From assembly GCA_041609895.1 (NCBI GenBank), contig JBFIPX010000096.1, positions 1 to 11,790 of the forward strand: a stretch of 11,790 nucleotides of DNA, read 5' to 3'. A program made the position numbers and the translations under genes. Each line of letters begins with the position of its first letter. Positions within the stretch are counted from its first letter, which is position 1. This document shows positions 1-7,265 of the stretch, one piece after another. The notes beneath the pieces were generated by a model. That model worked only from the letters and a program-made list of their open reading frames with translations, made no database searches and was not told the origin of the DNA. Origin of the DNA: JAHHLP01 sp041609895 (GTDB taxonomy: Bacteria > Bacteroidota > Rhodothermia > Rhodothermales > JABDKH01).

Positions 1-316
1 CGTCGTCGTGCGGGCGTCCCACGGCAGCTACGAAAGCATCAACCGGCCGAAACTCGAAAGAGGTGACGCCGCTTTCGGAACGAGGCCGTCCCATCACGGC
101 GACGTCGGCGAATACAGATTCTACCTTCAACGCATCACCGTCTCGCATACCGTCGAAGAGCAAATCGATGGTGCGGCGAACGGCCTCCGCGTCATCGGCG
201 CCGGGCTTATGCGCGCCAGCGTCCTGCGCGCGGATCAAGACAAAAGCGGACACGATGGGCAGTATCACAAGCGTGGAGGCAAATCGCGCGGAATGTTTTG
301 AAGCTCGTGATTTCAT
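1..316 (-). CDS. Secreted NTF2/lumazine-binding-like protein, partial (C-terminus beyond left edge)
   Basis: Reading the minus strand from the ATG at 316 gives 105 codons open to the window edge. Residues 1-11 are basic (MKSRASKHSAR) and residues 12-28 are hydrophobic, so this is probably a signal peptide or membrane anchor. Residues 42-75 contain DAEAVRRTIDLLFDGMRDGD followed by a hydrophobic VESVFADVAVMGR stretch. That is the usual opening of SnoaL/NTF2-like 'putative lumazine-binding' proteins: a first helix with a YFDGM-like motif, then a short helix leading into the beta-sheet cone. Members of this superfamily are small single-domain proteins of about 130-170 residues, so roughly 40-60 residues are probably missing. 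No substrate can be assigned; many such proteins have unknown ligands. There is no good Shine-Dalgarno before the ATG. The gene is divergent from the hydrolase at 456. Confidence 0.7.
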   Translation of the reverse strand, partial: MKSRASKHSARFASTLVILPIVSAFVLIRAQDAGAHKPGADDAEAVRRTIDLLFDGMRDGDALKVESVFADVAVMGRPRSESGVTSFEFRPVDAFVAAVGRPHDD

Positions 317-455
317 GATTGATTGTCTGAATTCTTGTTGAGAGGGGAGTGGCTCGGGGAATCATTTCGACTCACGGGCTCGTTGCATTTTGCCGCACGA
401 TGTACGCGACCAATGAAAATAGCACACGGCGGATAGCGTCGTCTGCTCGAGACAT
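317..455. other. Divergent intergenic spacer between NTF2-like gene and alpha/beta-hydrolase
   Basis: This 139-bp spacer lies between two genes transcribed away from each other, so it should hold both promoters. I looked for -35/-10 pairs on both strands and found only poor candidates, for example TTGCCG followed by an AT-rich AATGAAAAT stretch near 390-420 on the plus strand. In-frame stops at 414-416 and 420-422 limit how far the hydrolase can extend upstream. No hairpin, repeat or small gene is convincing. Confidence 0.4.
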
Positions 456-1355
456 ATGCAACCGAACTCCGAGCTTGTTCTCCGATTTCTGAAGCCGATC
501 TTCTACCGGCACGTCCACCGGCCCGAGTCCAGGATTTTGCGTGATGTCGCATATGTCGCCGACGGTTCGGAGCGTCAGAAGTTGGATTTTTACCTGCCCG
601 ACACGGACGTGGTTGATTGGCCCGTCGCGGTGTTCGTGCACGGAGGCGGCTGGAGCGCCGGTGACCGCAAGATGCAGGTGGCCGGAGAAGACATCTATGG
701 TAACATTGGAAGGTACTATGCTGACAATGGTATCGGATGTGCCGTGATTTCTTACCGGCTGCTGCCCGACGTTCACTGGCGAGCGCAGTTTGAGGACGTT
801 GCTGCCGCAGTGACCTGGGTCCAGCAGTATGTCGGCCACTACGGTGGCGACGCAGAACGTACCATCCTGATCGGTCACTCAGCTGGCGCCCACCTTAGCT
901 CGAGGGTAGCCCTCGACACAGAACTGATGACATCGATAGGTGGCAGGCCGGAGCATGTCCGTGGCGTGATTTGCGCGAGCGGAGCCGGATTCGATATGGT
1001 CGACGAGACAACCTATCAACTGGGTGCGGACATCGAATACCTCAGGAAGCGATTCGGCCAGTTCGAGAGTCCGGCCGACTGGCAGTACGAGGCGTCTGTC
1101 GTCCAATTCATTCGATCCGACCCTCCACCGTTTTTGATTATGTACGGATCGTTGGAGGATCCAGGGTATGGTCGCCAGGCGGAGGTTCTGTCGACTGCTC
1201 TGCGCGGTGCCGGCGGCTCCGTCGAGGTCATTGCTGTGCCCGGTCAGACGCATCGACGGATGGTGCCTGCGCTAAGTAAATCTGGCGGGCCGGTTGCCGA
1301 TGCTGTTCTGCGGTTCATAGCTGAAGTTTCCGCGTCAAATACACCTTCTATTTGA
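456..1355 (+). CDS. Alpha/beta-hydrolase (carboxylesterase / hormone-sensitive-lipase-like, HGGGW type)
   Basis: This 299-residue protein has the full catalytic layout of the BD-FAE / HSL-like esterases. The oxyanion-hole motif HGGGW is at residues 62-66. The nucleophile elbow is GHSAG at 140-144, with Ser142 as nucleophile. The acid is probably Asp235 in a GSLEDP segment, and the base is His266 in GQTHRRM. Such enzymes hydrolyse short-chain carboxylic esters or acylated small molecules; the exact substrate is not visible. No signal peptide is seen, so it is probably cytoplasmic. The ATG at 456 is the only plausible start, because in-frame stops lie just upstream with no other start between; its Shine-Dalgarno is weak. 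It converges with the M3 peptidase gene, whose stop is 30 bp away, so the two are unlikely to be co-transcribed. Annotation as kynurenine formamidase or a steryl acetyl hydrolase would be a guess. Confidence 0.88.
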   Translation: MQPNSELVLRFLKPIFYRHVHRPESRILRDVAYVADGSERQKLDFYLPDTDVVDWPVAVFVHGGGWSAGDRKMQVAGEDIYGNIGRYYADNGIGCAVISYRLLPDVHWRAQFEDVAAAVTWVQQYVGHYGGDAERTILIGHSAGAHLSSRVALDTELMTSIGGRPEHVRGVICASGAGFDMVDETTYQLGADIEYLRKRFGQFESPADWQYEASVVQFIRSDPPPFLIMYGSLEDPGYGRQAEVLSTALRGAGGSVEVIAVPGQTHRRMVPALSKSGGPVADAVLRFIAEVSASNTPSI

Positions 1356-1385
1356 CAAGGACGCCAGACCCATTCGCCCACACTT

Positions 1386-3332
1386 CTAGTCAGTTCCAGG
1401 TGAACCGTCCTCAGCCTCGATTTGGGCGACCGTTCTCTCGAGTTCGTCAACGAGAGTCTCGAAAACGCCGATTGTATCAAGTATGGGCTGCGGCGTGGTC
1501 ATGTCGACGCCCGCCTTGGCAAGCAGTTCGATTGGATAGTCACTCCCGCCTGCCTTGAGCAACGCGATGAAACGCTGCGCTGCCGGCTCACCCTCGTCTA
1601 GTATCTGCCGTGCCAGTGCCGTCGCAGCCGCATACGAGGTCGCATATTGATACACGTAATAGTTGCTCGATCGTAAGAAGTGAGGTATGCGGCTCCATTC
1701 GCTCGCGTTAAGCGGATGGGGGTGGACGACTTCACCATAGAACGACCGAAAGACGTCTGCGTAGAGTTGATTTACAGCGTCTCGCGTTAGCGGTTGTCCC
1801 GCCTCTACCATCTCGTGCGCCCGCATCTCGAAATCGGCGAACGACGCCTGACGGAAGAATGCGCCTCGAAAACGATCCAAATACTCCTGGAGCAGCGGCA
1901 GCTTTTCTTCGGGCGATTTTGCTTCGTCCAGCAGACGTTGCAGTACAAGAGCTTCGTTGGTCATGGAAGCGACTTCCGCAATGAACAGTGAATAGCCGCT
2001 GTAGGTGTACGGCTGCGACGTATTCGTAAACCATTTGTGCAGAGAGTGGCCATACTCGTGAGCTAGCGTGAGCGCATTCTGCAGTGTGCCCTCAAAGTTC
2101 ATGGAGAAGTAAGGCTTCGAGGTGTACGTTCCCCACGAGTAAGCGCCACCACGCTTCCCTCGATTTTCCAACACATCGGCCCACTTCTCTTCAAAACCTC
2201 GATAGTACAGGTCGACGTATTCATCGCCGAGCGGTCGTAGCCCGTTCGCTACCAAATCCTTGGCTTTCTCGAAAGACATGTTGACCTGCGCCGACTTAGC
2301 GAAAGGAGCGTATAGGTCCCAAACTTGAAGCGTGTCCACTCCGAGCAGTTGCTTGCGAACCTCCAGATAGTACTGCAGCGGAGCGGCATTGCTGCGGACG
2401 GTTTCCACGAGGTTAGTGTAGACGTCGACAGGAATCGCGTCCGGAAAGAGGCTGGCCTGTAGGGCCGACTCGTAGCCGCGCTCTTTCGCGAAAAATGTCT
2501 TCGCCTTTAGATGCCCCTCGTAGTTCGCCGCGAGGGTGTTGCCCAGCTCATCGTACTTCGAGAATAGACCGATCCAGGCGTCATGACGAACACGCCGATT
2601 TTCAGAGGTCAGGAATGCGCCATACCGGGCTTTGGTCAGCTCGACTTCCTCACCATCCTCGTTCCTCATGCTGCCGAAAGAGATATCGGCGTTATCGAGT
2701 GCAGAATACACACTCTCAAACTTGCTCAGGGGATCCGACGCTCTGGCGAGAATAGCCTCCGATTCTGCGTCCAATGTATAAGGCTTAAGCCGGAGCATCT
2801 CGTCCAGATACTGTCTGTATTGTTCGAGGCCCTCCGTCTTATCTACCATCGACCACAAACGGTCCTCGGGGATGGACAACAACTCCGGACGGAAGAAGGA
2901 GAGCGCCTCGGAATACCGCGCGGAAAGTCCCCTGGCTCGCGAGAACATGCCGCCATATTCGCTGATTCTCTGGTCCTCGAATGATTTGAGTCCCGCGAAA
3001 ACATACACGTTTCCGAGAATCTGGCGTACCGTTTCCGTGTACCGTATCGCATCAAGCAGTATCTGGCCGCTTTCCGACAGCCGCCCTTGGAACGAGTCTG
3101 CTTCCTCGAGAAGCTGCTCAACTCGATCAAAGTCTGCTTCCCAAGCCTCGACCGAGGCATACATGTCCGTGAGGTCCCACTTGTACCTTTCGTCTATCTC
3201 GTCGCGTTCTGGCACAGCGCTCTGTGCATTCACAGACGGTGCGATGACGAGCGCTCCTGGAATCAGCAGTGAAAGCAAGATTCTATTCCGATACGTACTT
3301 CGCGGAATTCTGTTTGACACGAATAGTCTCAT
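1386..3332 (-). CDS. pepF: Exported M3-family oligoendopeptidase (PepF-like zinc metallopeptidase)
   Basis: This 648-residue protein matches the M3B oligoendopeptidase F family in length and motifs. The zinc site is HEYGH at 425-429, with the third ligand probably Glu453 in the downstream FIAEVAS segment. The C-terminal motif IPHF...YYVYQYATSYA (about 549-568) supplies the His/Tyr residues that bind substrate in this family (His551, and Tyr558 or Tyr561). The N-terminal 240 residues form the helical lid typical of M3 enzymes. These peptidases cut short peptides inside a closed channel and do not attack folded proteins. Unusually for PepF, the N-terminus looks like a signal peptide: basic residues up to Arg17, a hydrophobic core at 18-31 and a VNA|Q cleavage site after Ala36. 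The mature enzyme is therefore predicted to be periplasmic or secreted. The ATG at 3332 has no clear Shine-Dalgarno. It is the last gene of the minus-strand cluster, 75 bp after the B12-binding protein. The gene symbol denotes family membership only. Confidence 0.92.
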   Translation of the reverse strand: MRLFVSNRIPRSTYRNRILLSLLIPGALVIAPSVNAQSAVPERDEIDERYKWDLTDMYASVEAWEADFDRVEQLLEEADSFQGRLSESGQILLDAIRYTETVRQILGNVYVFAGLKSFEDQRISEYGGMFSRARGLSARYSEALSFFRPELLSIPEDRLWSMVDKTEGLEQYRQYLDEMLRLKPYTLDAESEAILARASDPLSKFESVYSALDNADISFGSMRNEDGEEVELTKARYGAFLTSENRRVRHDAWIGLFSKYDELGNTLAANYEGHLKAKTFFAKERGYESALQASLFPDAIPVDVYTNLVETVRSNAAPLQYYLEVRKQLLGVDTLQVWDLYAPFAKSAQVNMSFEKAKDLVANGLRPLGDEYVDLYYRGFEEKWADVLENRGKRGGAYSWGTYTSKPYFSMNFEGTLQNALTLAHEYGHSLHKWFTNTSQPYTYSGYSLFIAEVASMTNEALVLQRLLDEAKSPEEKLPLLQEYLDRFRGAFFRQASFADFEMRAHEMVEAGQPLTRDAVNQLYADVFRSFYGEVVHPHPLNASEWSRIPHFLRSSNYYVYQYATSYAAATALARQILDEGEPAAQRFIALLKAGGSDYPIELLAKAGVDMTTPQPILDTIGVFETLVDELERTVAQIEAEDGSPGTD

Positions 3333-3407
3333 TTTAGTGACGCTGTGTTTGATTGGATTCCAGCGGTATGATTGGTCGAAGCGGGTAGGATTTCTGAACC
3401 TGTCGAC
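3333..3407 (-). other. 75-bp gap between B12-binding gene and M3 peptidase gene
   Basis: This is the only real gap inside the minus-strand cluster. It holds no strong hairpin followed by a T-run, so I see no intrinsic terminator that would cut the peptidase off from the upstream genes. I also find no clear sigma-70-like hexamer pair, although an internal promoter of a lineage-specific type cannot be excluded. Co-transcription is likely but not proven. Confidence 0.35.
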
Positions 3408-4565
3408 CTAGCCCTCGGCGTATTTTTTCGCAAGTGCCACGAAACGACTGGCATTCATGTTCTCTTCAGAGACAACCGCCAGGCGGTCCCAGGCCGACGA
3501 GTTGAAGCTCGCTGCTTGACCGCCGGCAAACAAGGTCGCCTTCTTGAGCACGGCCGTGCCTCGTATGCCCTCGACCAACGCCGTCGCCGCCGCGATGTTG
3601 TACGGCATCGTTACGGTAATGCCGATGAGGTCTGGCTGCTGCCTTTTGAGATATTCCAGCGTGTCGCTCGTTGGGGTATTCGTGCCGAGGTAGTTGACTC
3701 TCCAGCCATCGGCCTCGGCGACATCACCAACCACTTGAAGGCCAAGTTCATGCAACTCTCCCTCAACACCAGTGAGTGCCATGTGGCCGCGAGTGCCGCC
3801 CGGACCTGCCCGGAAGTGGCTCTTGCAGTGAGCCATCACGGACTGCACGAGCGCGGTGGCAACGTGTTCCTCGGACACGGAAATGGATCCGTCCTGCCAC
3901 ATCAATCCAATTCGTTCCATGACTGGCTGAATAACACCAACGTACGTGTCAAGCACCTTTAGGCCCGAGCGTATTCCTTCGTCCATGACGGCAAGTGCGC
4001 GGTCCCGGTCTCCCCGCAGCAGGGCGGCGAGGAGCAGCTCTCCGGTGAGGCTGATCACCGTATCCGCGGTGTGCTCGGGCCGATCGCTGAGGTCCTCGTG
4101 GAGTCCGAGCAGCGCACGATCCAAAATTTGGCCAACCTTATGTCCCAGAGTGCCTTTCAGGGATTGTCTCAGCAGTCGCCGTAACTGCAACAGTTCGTCT
4201 TCGATCACATTAGAAGGCAGGCCTCTCGAGCGATTGATCGCTGAAAGCCACCGGGCATGCTGGACGAAAGGCGCGTCTCCGCCGGTCTCGGTGGCTATCG
4301 CAAGAGCTTCGAGGAGGCGTGCGACGTCCGACTCAAGCGTGAGACGGCCGACGTCGGCGAGTTCCGGATGGTCGGCGACGAGCTGGTCGCAAGTCATTTC
4401 AGCGACGAGCTTTGCACTTACACCTAGCGACTCGCGAGTGTCGATCCGGCGAGGGATGGCGTCCCTGACTAACATGCCAATGTGATTTTCTCGGGTGTAT
4501 TCAGGAACATGTAATGGAGCGGCCCTCGCATAGCTACTGGTCACCACCGACGGACAACATCTCAC
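3408..4565 (-). CDS. Cobalamin-binding sensor-like protein with CarH-type Wx9EH motif
   Basis: Numbering is from the GTG at 4565 (385 residues). Residues 45-160 are helical and carry HPEL (66-69), a Trp at 106 and RGLP (115-117), resembling RsbRD-type N-terminal sensor domains; this match is from memory and tentative. Residues 165-248 form the four-helix cap of B12-binding modules. They include Trp223, nine residues, then Glu233-His234, the Wx9EH pattern of adenosylcobalamin photoreceptors such as CarH and LitR. Residues 260-385 are the Rossmann B12-binding domain: ELHELG (270-275) gives His272 as likely lower cobalt ligand (ExHxxG in place of DxHxxG), TVT at 317-319 replaces the SxL motif, and AGG at 347-349 is the base-contact loop. 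No MerR or other DNA-binding domain is present. The probable role is B12- or light-dependent sensing, less likely a corrinoid methyl carrier. GTG at 4565 has GGAG 7 nt upstream and overlaps the preceding gene by 32 nt. ATG at 4475 (residue 31) is the alternative start. Confidence 0.82.
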   Translation of the reverse strand: MRCCPSVVTSSYARAAPLHVPEYTRENHIGMLVRDAIPRRIDTRESLGVSAKLVAEMTCDQLVADHPELADVGRLTLESDVARLLEALAIATETGGDAPFVQHARWLSAINRSRGLPSNVIEDELLQLRRLLRQSLKGTLGHKVGQILDRALLGLHEDLSDRPEHTADTVISLTGELLLAALLRGDRDRALAVMDEGIRSGLKVLDTYVGVIQPVMERIGLMWQDGSISVSEEHVATALVQSVMAHCKSHFRAGPGGTRGHMALTGVEGELHELGLQVVGDVAEADGWRVNYLGTNTPTSDTLEYLKRQQPDLIGITVTMPYNIAAATALVEGIRGTAVLKKATLFAGGQAASFNSSAWDRLAVVSEENMNASRFVALAKKYAEG

Positions 4566-5820
4566 GATATCGCTCCATCAGCAGGGTCTGTCGTGACCGG
4601 ATTGAAGTCTGTTCGCCTGCAATGACGACCATTAACGCATGCGAAGAGAGCTCAAGTGGATCGCCGCTCCAAACGACGAGGTCCGCCTGCTTGCCCGGCT
4701 CCAGCGACCCGAGAAGGCTGTCCAGCGAGAAGGCCTTGGCCGGGTTGATCGTTACCGCGCGGAGGGCATCGTCCCACGTCATTCCACATGCGACCGCGTT
4801 TCCCGCTTGTTGTTTCAGGAGCCGCGGGTTGTACTCTTCACTGACCGTGAAGGATACAGACACGCCGGCTTTCGACAACACAGCCGCATTGTCGAGCCTG
4901 GTAAGCAAGCCGTCGTACGTCGGGATGTTCTCGAGGGGATCGAGTATGACTGCAACATCTGCTTGCGCAAGCCTCGGCGCTACGGTCCAAGCCTCCTTGC
5001 TCCCTCGGAGCAACAGGCGAAAGCCAAAGTCCTCTGCCAGCCGGAGAGCCGCTTCAATGTCGCTCCGGCGGTTCGCTGTTAGTAGAAGCGGTAGGGCGCC
5101 GTCGAACAAGGGGAGGAGCGCTTCGAGATCCGCCTTGGAAGCAGACAGCTCACGCAGCCGGTTCGCATCGTATTCGTCCTTGTTGTCGCGGTACTGCAAC
5201 GCGTCCTGAAACAGCGTGCGAAGCCGGGTGAACACGCCGGCCAGGGAACCGCCGGCATACGACCGGGCAGAACGGTTCGCCCGAGCTACGATTGCGGCAG
5301 GCGATCGGATCAACATGTCGTCGATGGATTCGCCCGACAGCCTCAGAGCAATCGCTTGGCCCGAGATGAGCCCTCCGGTCGGCACCGAGACGACAGTCGT
5401 TACTCCGCCGGCTCGCGTGACAGGGATCAATTGTGATGCCGGATTTACGGCATCGACCAGAGAGAGGCCTGCCGCGACGTGATTGTCGTTAACGCGGGAC
5501 TCTATCGTTGAAGAGCCGATCTCGATCAAGCCAACTTGAGCATTAGCGTGAATGAAGCCGGGCGTCACAACCCTACCGGCTACGTCAATCACACGCGTCC
5601 CTTCCGGCAACTCGATCGCGTGTCCAACAGCCATTATGGTGTCACCAGCGATCAGGACGGTTCCATTCTCGATCGGCGGGCCGCTCACCGGGTATACCGT
5701 CCCACCGACGAAAGCGGTCGTTTGTGCATTAGCGATGTGGCCGGCGCACAACGCCAGGGTCGCTAAGACTGCGAACCCGAATCCGTATTCCGCGAGTGCC
5801 CTCCGAAGCTGCGGCCTCAT
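4534..5820 (-). CDS. Exported amidohydrolase-fold protein lacking metal ligands (probable pseudoenzyme)
   Basis: The ATG at 5820 gives 428 residues, with a signal peptide ending ANA|Q near residue 32. The fold is that of imidazolonepropionase-related amidohydrolases: an N-terminal beta-sandwich (GTVYPVSG..IENGTVLIAGDTI), then PGF at 87-89 opening the barrel, AGGVTT at 137-142 and a C-terminal LEPGKQADLVVWSGDP at 373-388. The catalytic residues are gone. Where the family has PGLIDxHxH, this protein has PGFIHANAQ, so Asn93 and Gln95 replace both histidines. The beta-5 His position is in LLLTANRRSD (about 245-254), the beta-6 His position in LLLRGSKEA (269-277) and the beta-8 HSD position in SFTVSEEYN (323-331); none keeps the ligand. 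It is full length, in frame and coupled to an intact paralogue by an ATGA overlap, so it does not look like a decaying pseudogene. It may be a structural or regulatory partner of that enzyme. Families with such degenerate motifs do recur in bacteria. Confidence 0.85.
   Translation of the reverse strand: MRPQLRRALAEYGFGFAVLATLALCAGHIANAQTTAFVGGTVYPVSGPPIENGTVLIAGDTIMAVGHAIELPEGTRVIDVAGRVVTPGFIHANAQVGLIEIGSSTIESRVNDNHVAAGLSLVDAVNPASQLIPVTRAGGVTTVVSVPTGGLISGQAIALRLSGESIDDMLIRSPAAIVARANRSARSYAGGSLAGVFTRLRTLFQDALQYRDNKDEYDANRLRELSASKADLEALLPLFDGALPLLLTANRRSDIEAALRLAEDFGFRLLLRGSKEAWTVAPRLAQADVAVILDPLENIPTYDGLLTRLDNAAVLSKAGVSVSFTVSEEYNPRLLKQQAGNAVACGMTWDDALRAVTINPAKAFSLDSLLGSLEPGKQADLVVWSGDPLELSSHALMVVIAGEQTSIRSRQTLLMERYREMLSVGGDQ
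4573..4576 (-). promoter_or_regulatory. Ribosome binding site for the GTG start at 4565
   Basis: GGAG on the minus strand sits 7 nt before the GTG at 4565-4563, inside the end of the upstream amidohydrolase-like gene. It favours the longer form of the B12-binding protein and coupled translation. The alternative ATG at 4475 has only a weak, too distant GAGAAAA. Confidence 0.5.
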
Positions 5821-7265
5821 TCTGCACCCCTCGTAATCTCGAAGTCCGTGCGCCACGCCGGGTTGCGGGCAGCTCGATCATACACGAGCCATCCATCATT
5901 GTACACGGACTCGACTGTGGAATAAACGGAGAAAGGATCGCCGGTCCAGATCACGACGTCGGCCATCTTTCCAGGCTCGAGGGTGCCGGTTACATTGTCG
6001 ATCTTGAGCGCCCACGCCGGGTTTGCCGTGATCCACCGAAGTGCTTGATCGCGTGTGAGTGGTATGCCGGCGGCAAGTCCTGCGTAATATGCCTTCGCCG
6101 CTTCCTGATTGAGTCGTTGAATTCCGACGCCGCTGTCTGAGTGAATAATGGCACGGGCCCCTGCCGCGGTCAAAATTGCCGCGTTCTCCGGAATGCCGTC
6201 CATCGACTCTTGCTTGAATCCCCACCAGTCAGCCCAGATCGATGACGCAGCGCCTGCCTTCGCCAGGAGATCTGCGATCTTATATGCCTCTACCGCATGG
6301 TGGAACGACCGAATTTCAAAACCGAACTCCCTCGCCAGGTCCAGCATCTGCAACATCTCGTCCGCGCGGTAGCAGTGATTGTGGACGGCTATGTTTCCCT
6401 TCAGTACTTCGACCAGGGTTTCCTTTGCCAGATCTCTCTCCGGGGGCGAGACTGTCTTGTTTCGGCGCCACTTCTCCCACAGCGTCCGGTAGTTCTCAGC
6501 CTCCGCGAATGCATGACGGTATCCAGCCATGTTACCCATCCGGGTTGAAGGTCCTCCCTTGGACCTGTAGACGCGCTTCGGATTCTCTCCACAGGCCATT
6601 TTGAGGCCGTACGGAGCGCCAGGAAACTTCATCTCCTGGACGGACCGCGCTGGCACAAGCTTCAGGGTGACGCTTCGGCCTCCGATGAGGTTGGCTGAGC
6701 CCGGCAGGATTTGTGCAGTAGTGACACCGCCGGCGACGGCGAGGGGAAACTGGGGATCCTGTGGCCATACGGAATGCTCGGCCCAGACGTGCGCGGTGTT
6801 TGGTTTCACCGCCTCGTTGCCGTCTGACTCCGCGGCCGTTCGGGGAGCCGAGTAGACACCCATGTGACTGTGGGTGTCTATCAGTCCCGGGGTCACAAAC
6901 TTGTCCGTTCCGTCGACGAGCGTGGCGTCCTCGGGCACGTCGACGTCGGTACCCACAGATTCGATGCGTCCGTTTCGGAGGACGATAGTCGCGTTCGCCC
7001 ATTCGTCACCGGCAGCCGTCATTATTGTAGCGTTCACGATGGCTACCGGCCCGTAGCTGCGTGTCTCGTATGTTGACGGATACTGCGCGCGGTCCTGGCT
7101 CGTCGGTAGGAACCAGGCGGCAGCGGAGCGGGAAGCGACATTCTCCGAAGATGCGCACCCCGGACAGATTGTCAGAATCGTCGCGGCGAGTACAACCCAG
7201 CTTCCGGATCGCCTGATAGTGGTTACAGTCAAGGAATTGAATTGGAAGAGGCGATTTCCAGTCAA
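5817..7265 (-). CDS. Exported metal-dependent amidohydrolase (imidazolonepropionase-related)
   Basis: Up to 482 residues. Residues 70-125 form the beta-sandwich, and PGLIDTHSHMG (126-136) supplies metal ligands His132 and His134. Further ligands are predicted at HNH (295-297) on beta-5, SFHH (320-323) on beta-6 and IIHSDSG (373-379, Asp377) on beta-8; a Lys in GLKMACGE (Lys222) could be the bridging carboxylysine. LEPGKMADVVIWTGDP at 429-444 closes the sandwich. The family hydrolyses cyclic amides, N-acyl amino acids or Xaa-Pro-type dipeptides; the substrate here is unknown. The N-terminus is basic then hydrophobic (RRSGSWVVLAATILTICPGC), so it is exported, possibly as a lipoprotein at Cys37, though the lipobox is atypical. 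There is no ATG/GTG start: TTG at 7265 or TTG at 7232 must be used, neither with a Shine-Dalgarno, and TTG 7232 gives the neater signal peptide. It shares AGGVTT and the C-terminal signature with the next gene, indicating duplication. Confidence 0.88.
   Translation of the reverse strand: MTGNRLFQFNSLTVTTIRRSGSWVVLAATILTICPGCASSENVASRSAAAWFLPTSQDRAQYPSTYETRSYGPVAIVNATIMTAAGDEWANATIVLRNGRIESVGTDVDVPEDATLVDGTDKFVTPGLIDTHSHMGVYSAPRTAAESDGNEAVKPNTAHVWAEHSVWPQDPQFPLAVAGGVTTAQILPGSANLIGGRSVTLKLVPARSVQEMKFPGAPYGLKMACGENPKRVYRSKGGPSTRMGNMAGYRHAFAEAENYRTLWEKWRRNKTVSPPERDLAKETLVEVLKGNIAVHNHCYRADEMLQMLDLAREFGFEIRSFHHAVEAYKIADLLAKAGAASSIWADWWGFKQESMDGIPENAAILTAAGARAIIHSDSGVGIQRLNQEAAKAYYAGLAAGIPLTRDQALRWITANPAWALKIDNVTGTLEPGKMADVVIWTGDPFSVYSTVESVYNDGWLVYDRAARNPAWRTDFEITRGAE
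5827..5832 (-). promoter_or_regulatory. Shine-Dalgarno GAGGGG and ATGA overlap setting the start at 5820
   Basis: GAGGGG on the minus strand lies 6 nt before ATG 5820-5818. That ATG shares 4 nt with the TGA of the upstream amidohydrolase (ATGA). This decides for the start at 5820 over an upstream in-frame possibility at 5856, which would give 12 extra non-signal-like residues inside the previous gene. Confidence 0.75.

Noticed and set aside
372..878. Minus-strand open frame antisense to the alpha/beta-hydrolase, which could look like a continuation upstream of the NTF2-like gene
   Set aside because: It covers the HGGGW and GHSAG coding region of the clear hydrolase and shows no domain of its own.
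1356..1385. Possible terminator between the convergent hydrolase and peptidase genes
   Set aside because: The 30-bp gap contains no stable stem followed by T or A runs. The same holds for the 10-bp gap at 9464-9473.
3372..3962. Plus-strand open frame of 196 codons opposite the B12-binding domain
   Set aside because: It lies across the ExHxxG and Wx9EH coding region on the other strand and spans a gene boundary; no family features.
4534..5820. Calling the metal-ligand-less amidohydrolase a pseudogene
   Set aside because: There is no frameshift, stop or truncation, its ribosome site and signal peptide are intact, and it sits in a coupled gene pair.
5821..5856. 12-residue N-terminal extension of the second amidohydrolase-like protein
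   Set aside because: The ATG at 5820 has GAGGGG at ideal spacing and an ATGA overlap, and begins directly before the signal peptide; the extension would overlap the previous gene by 40 nt.
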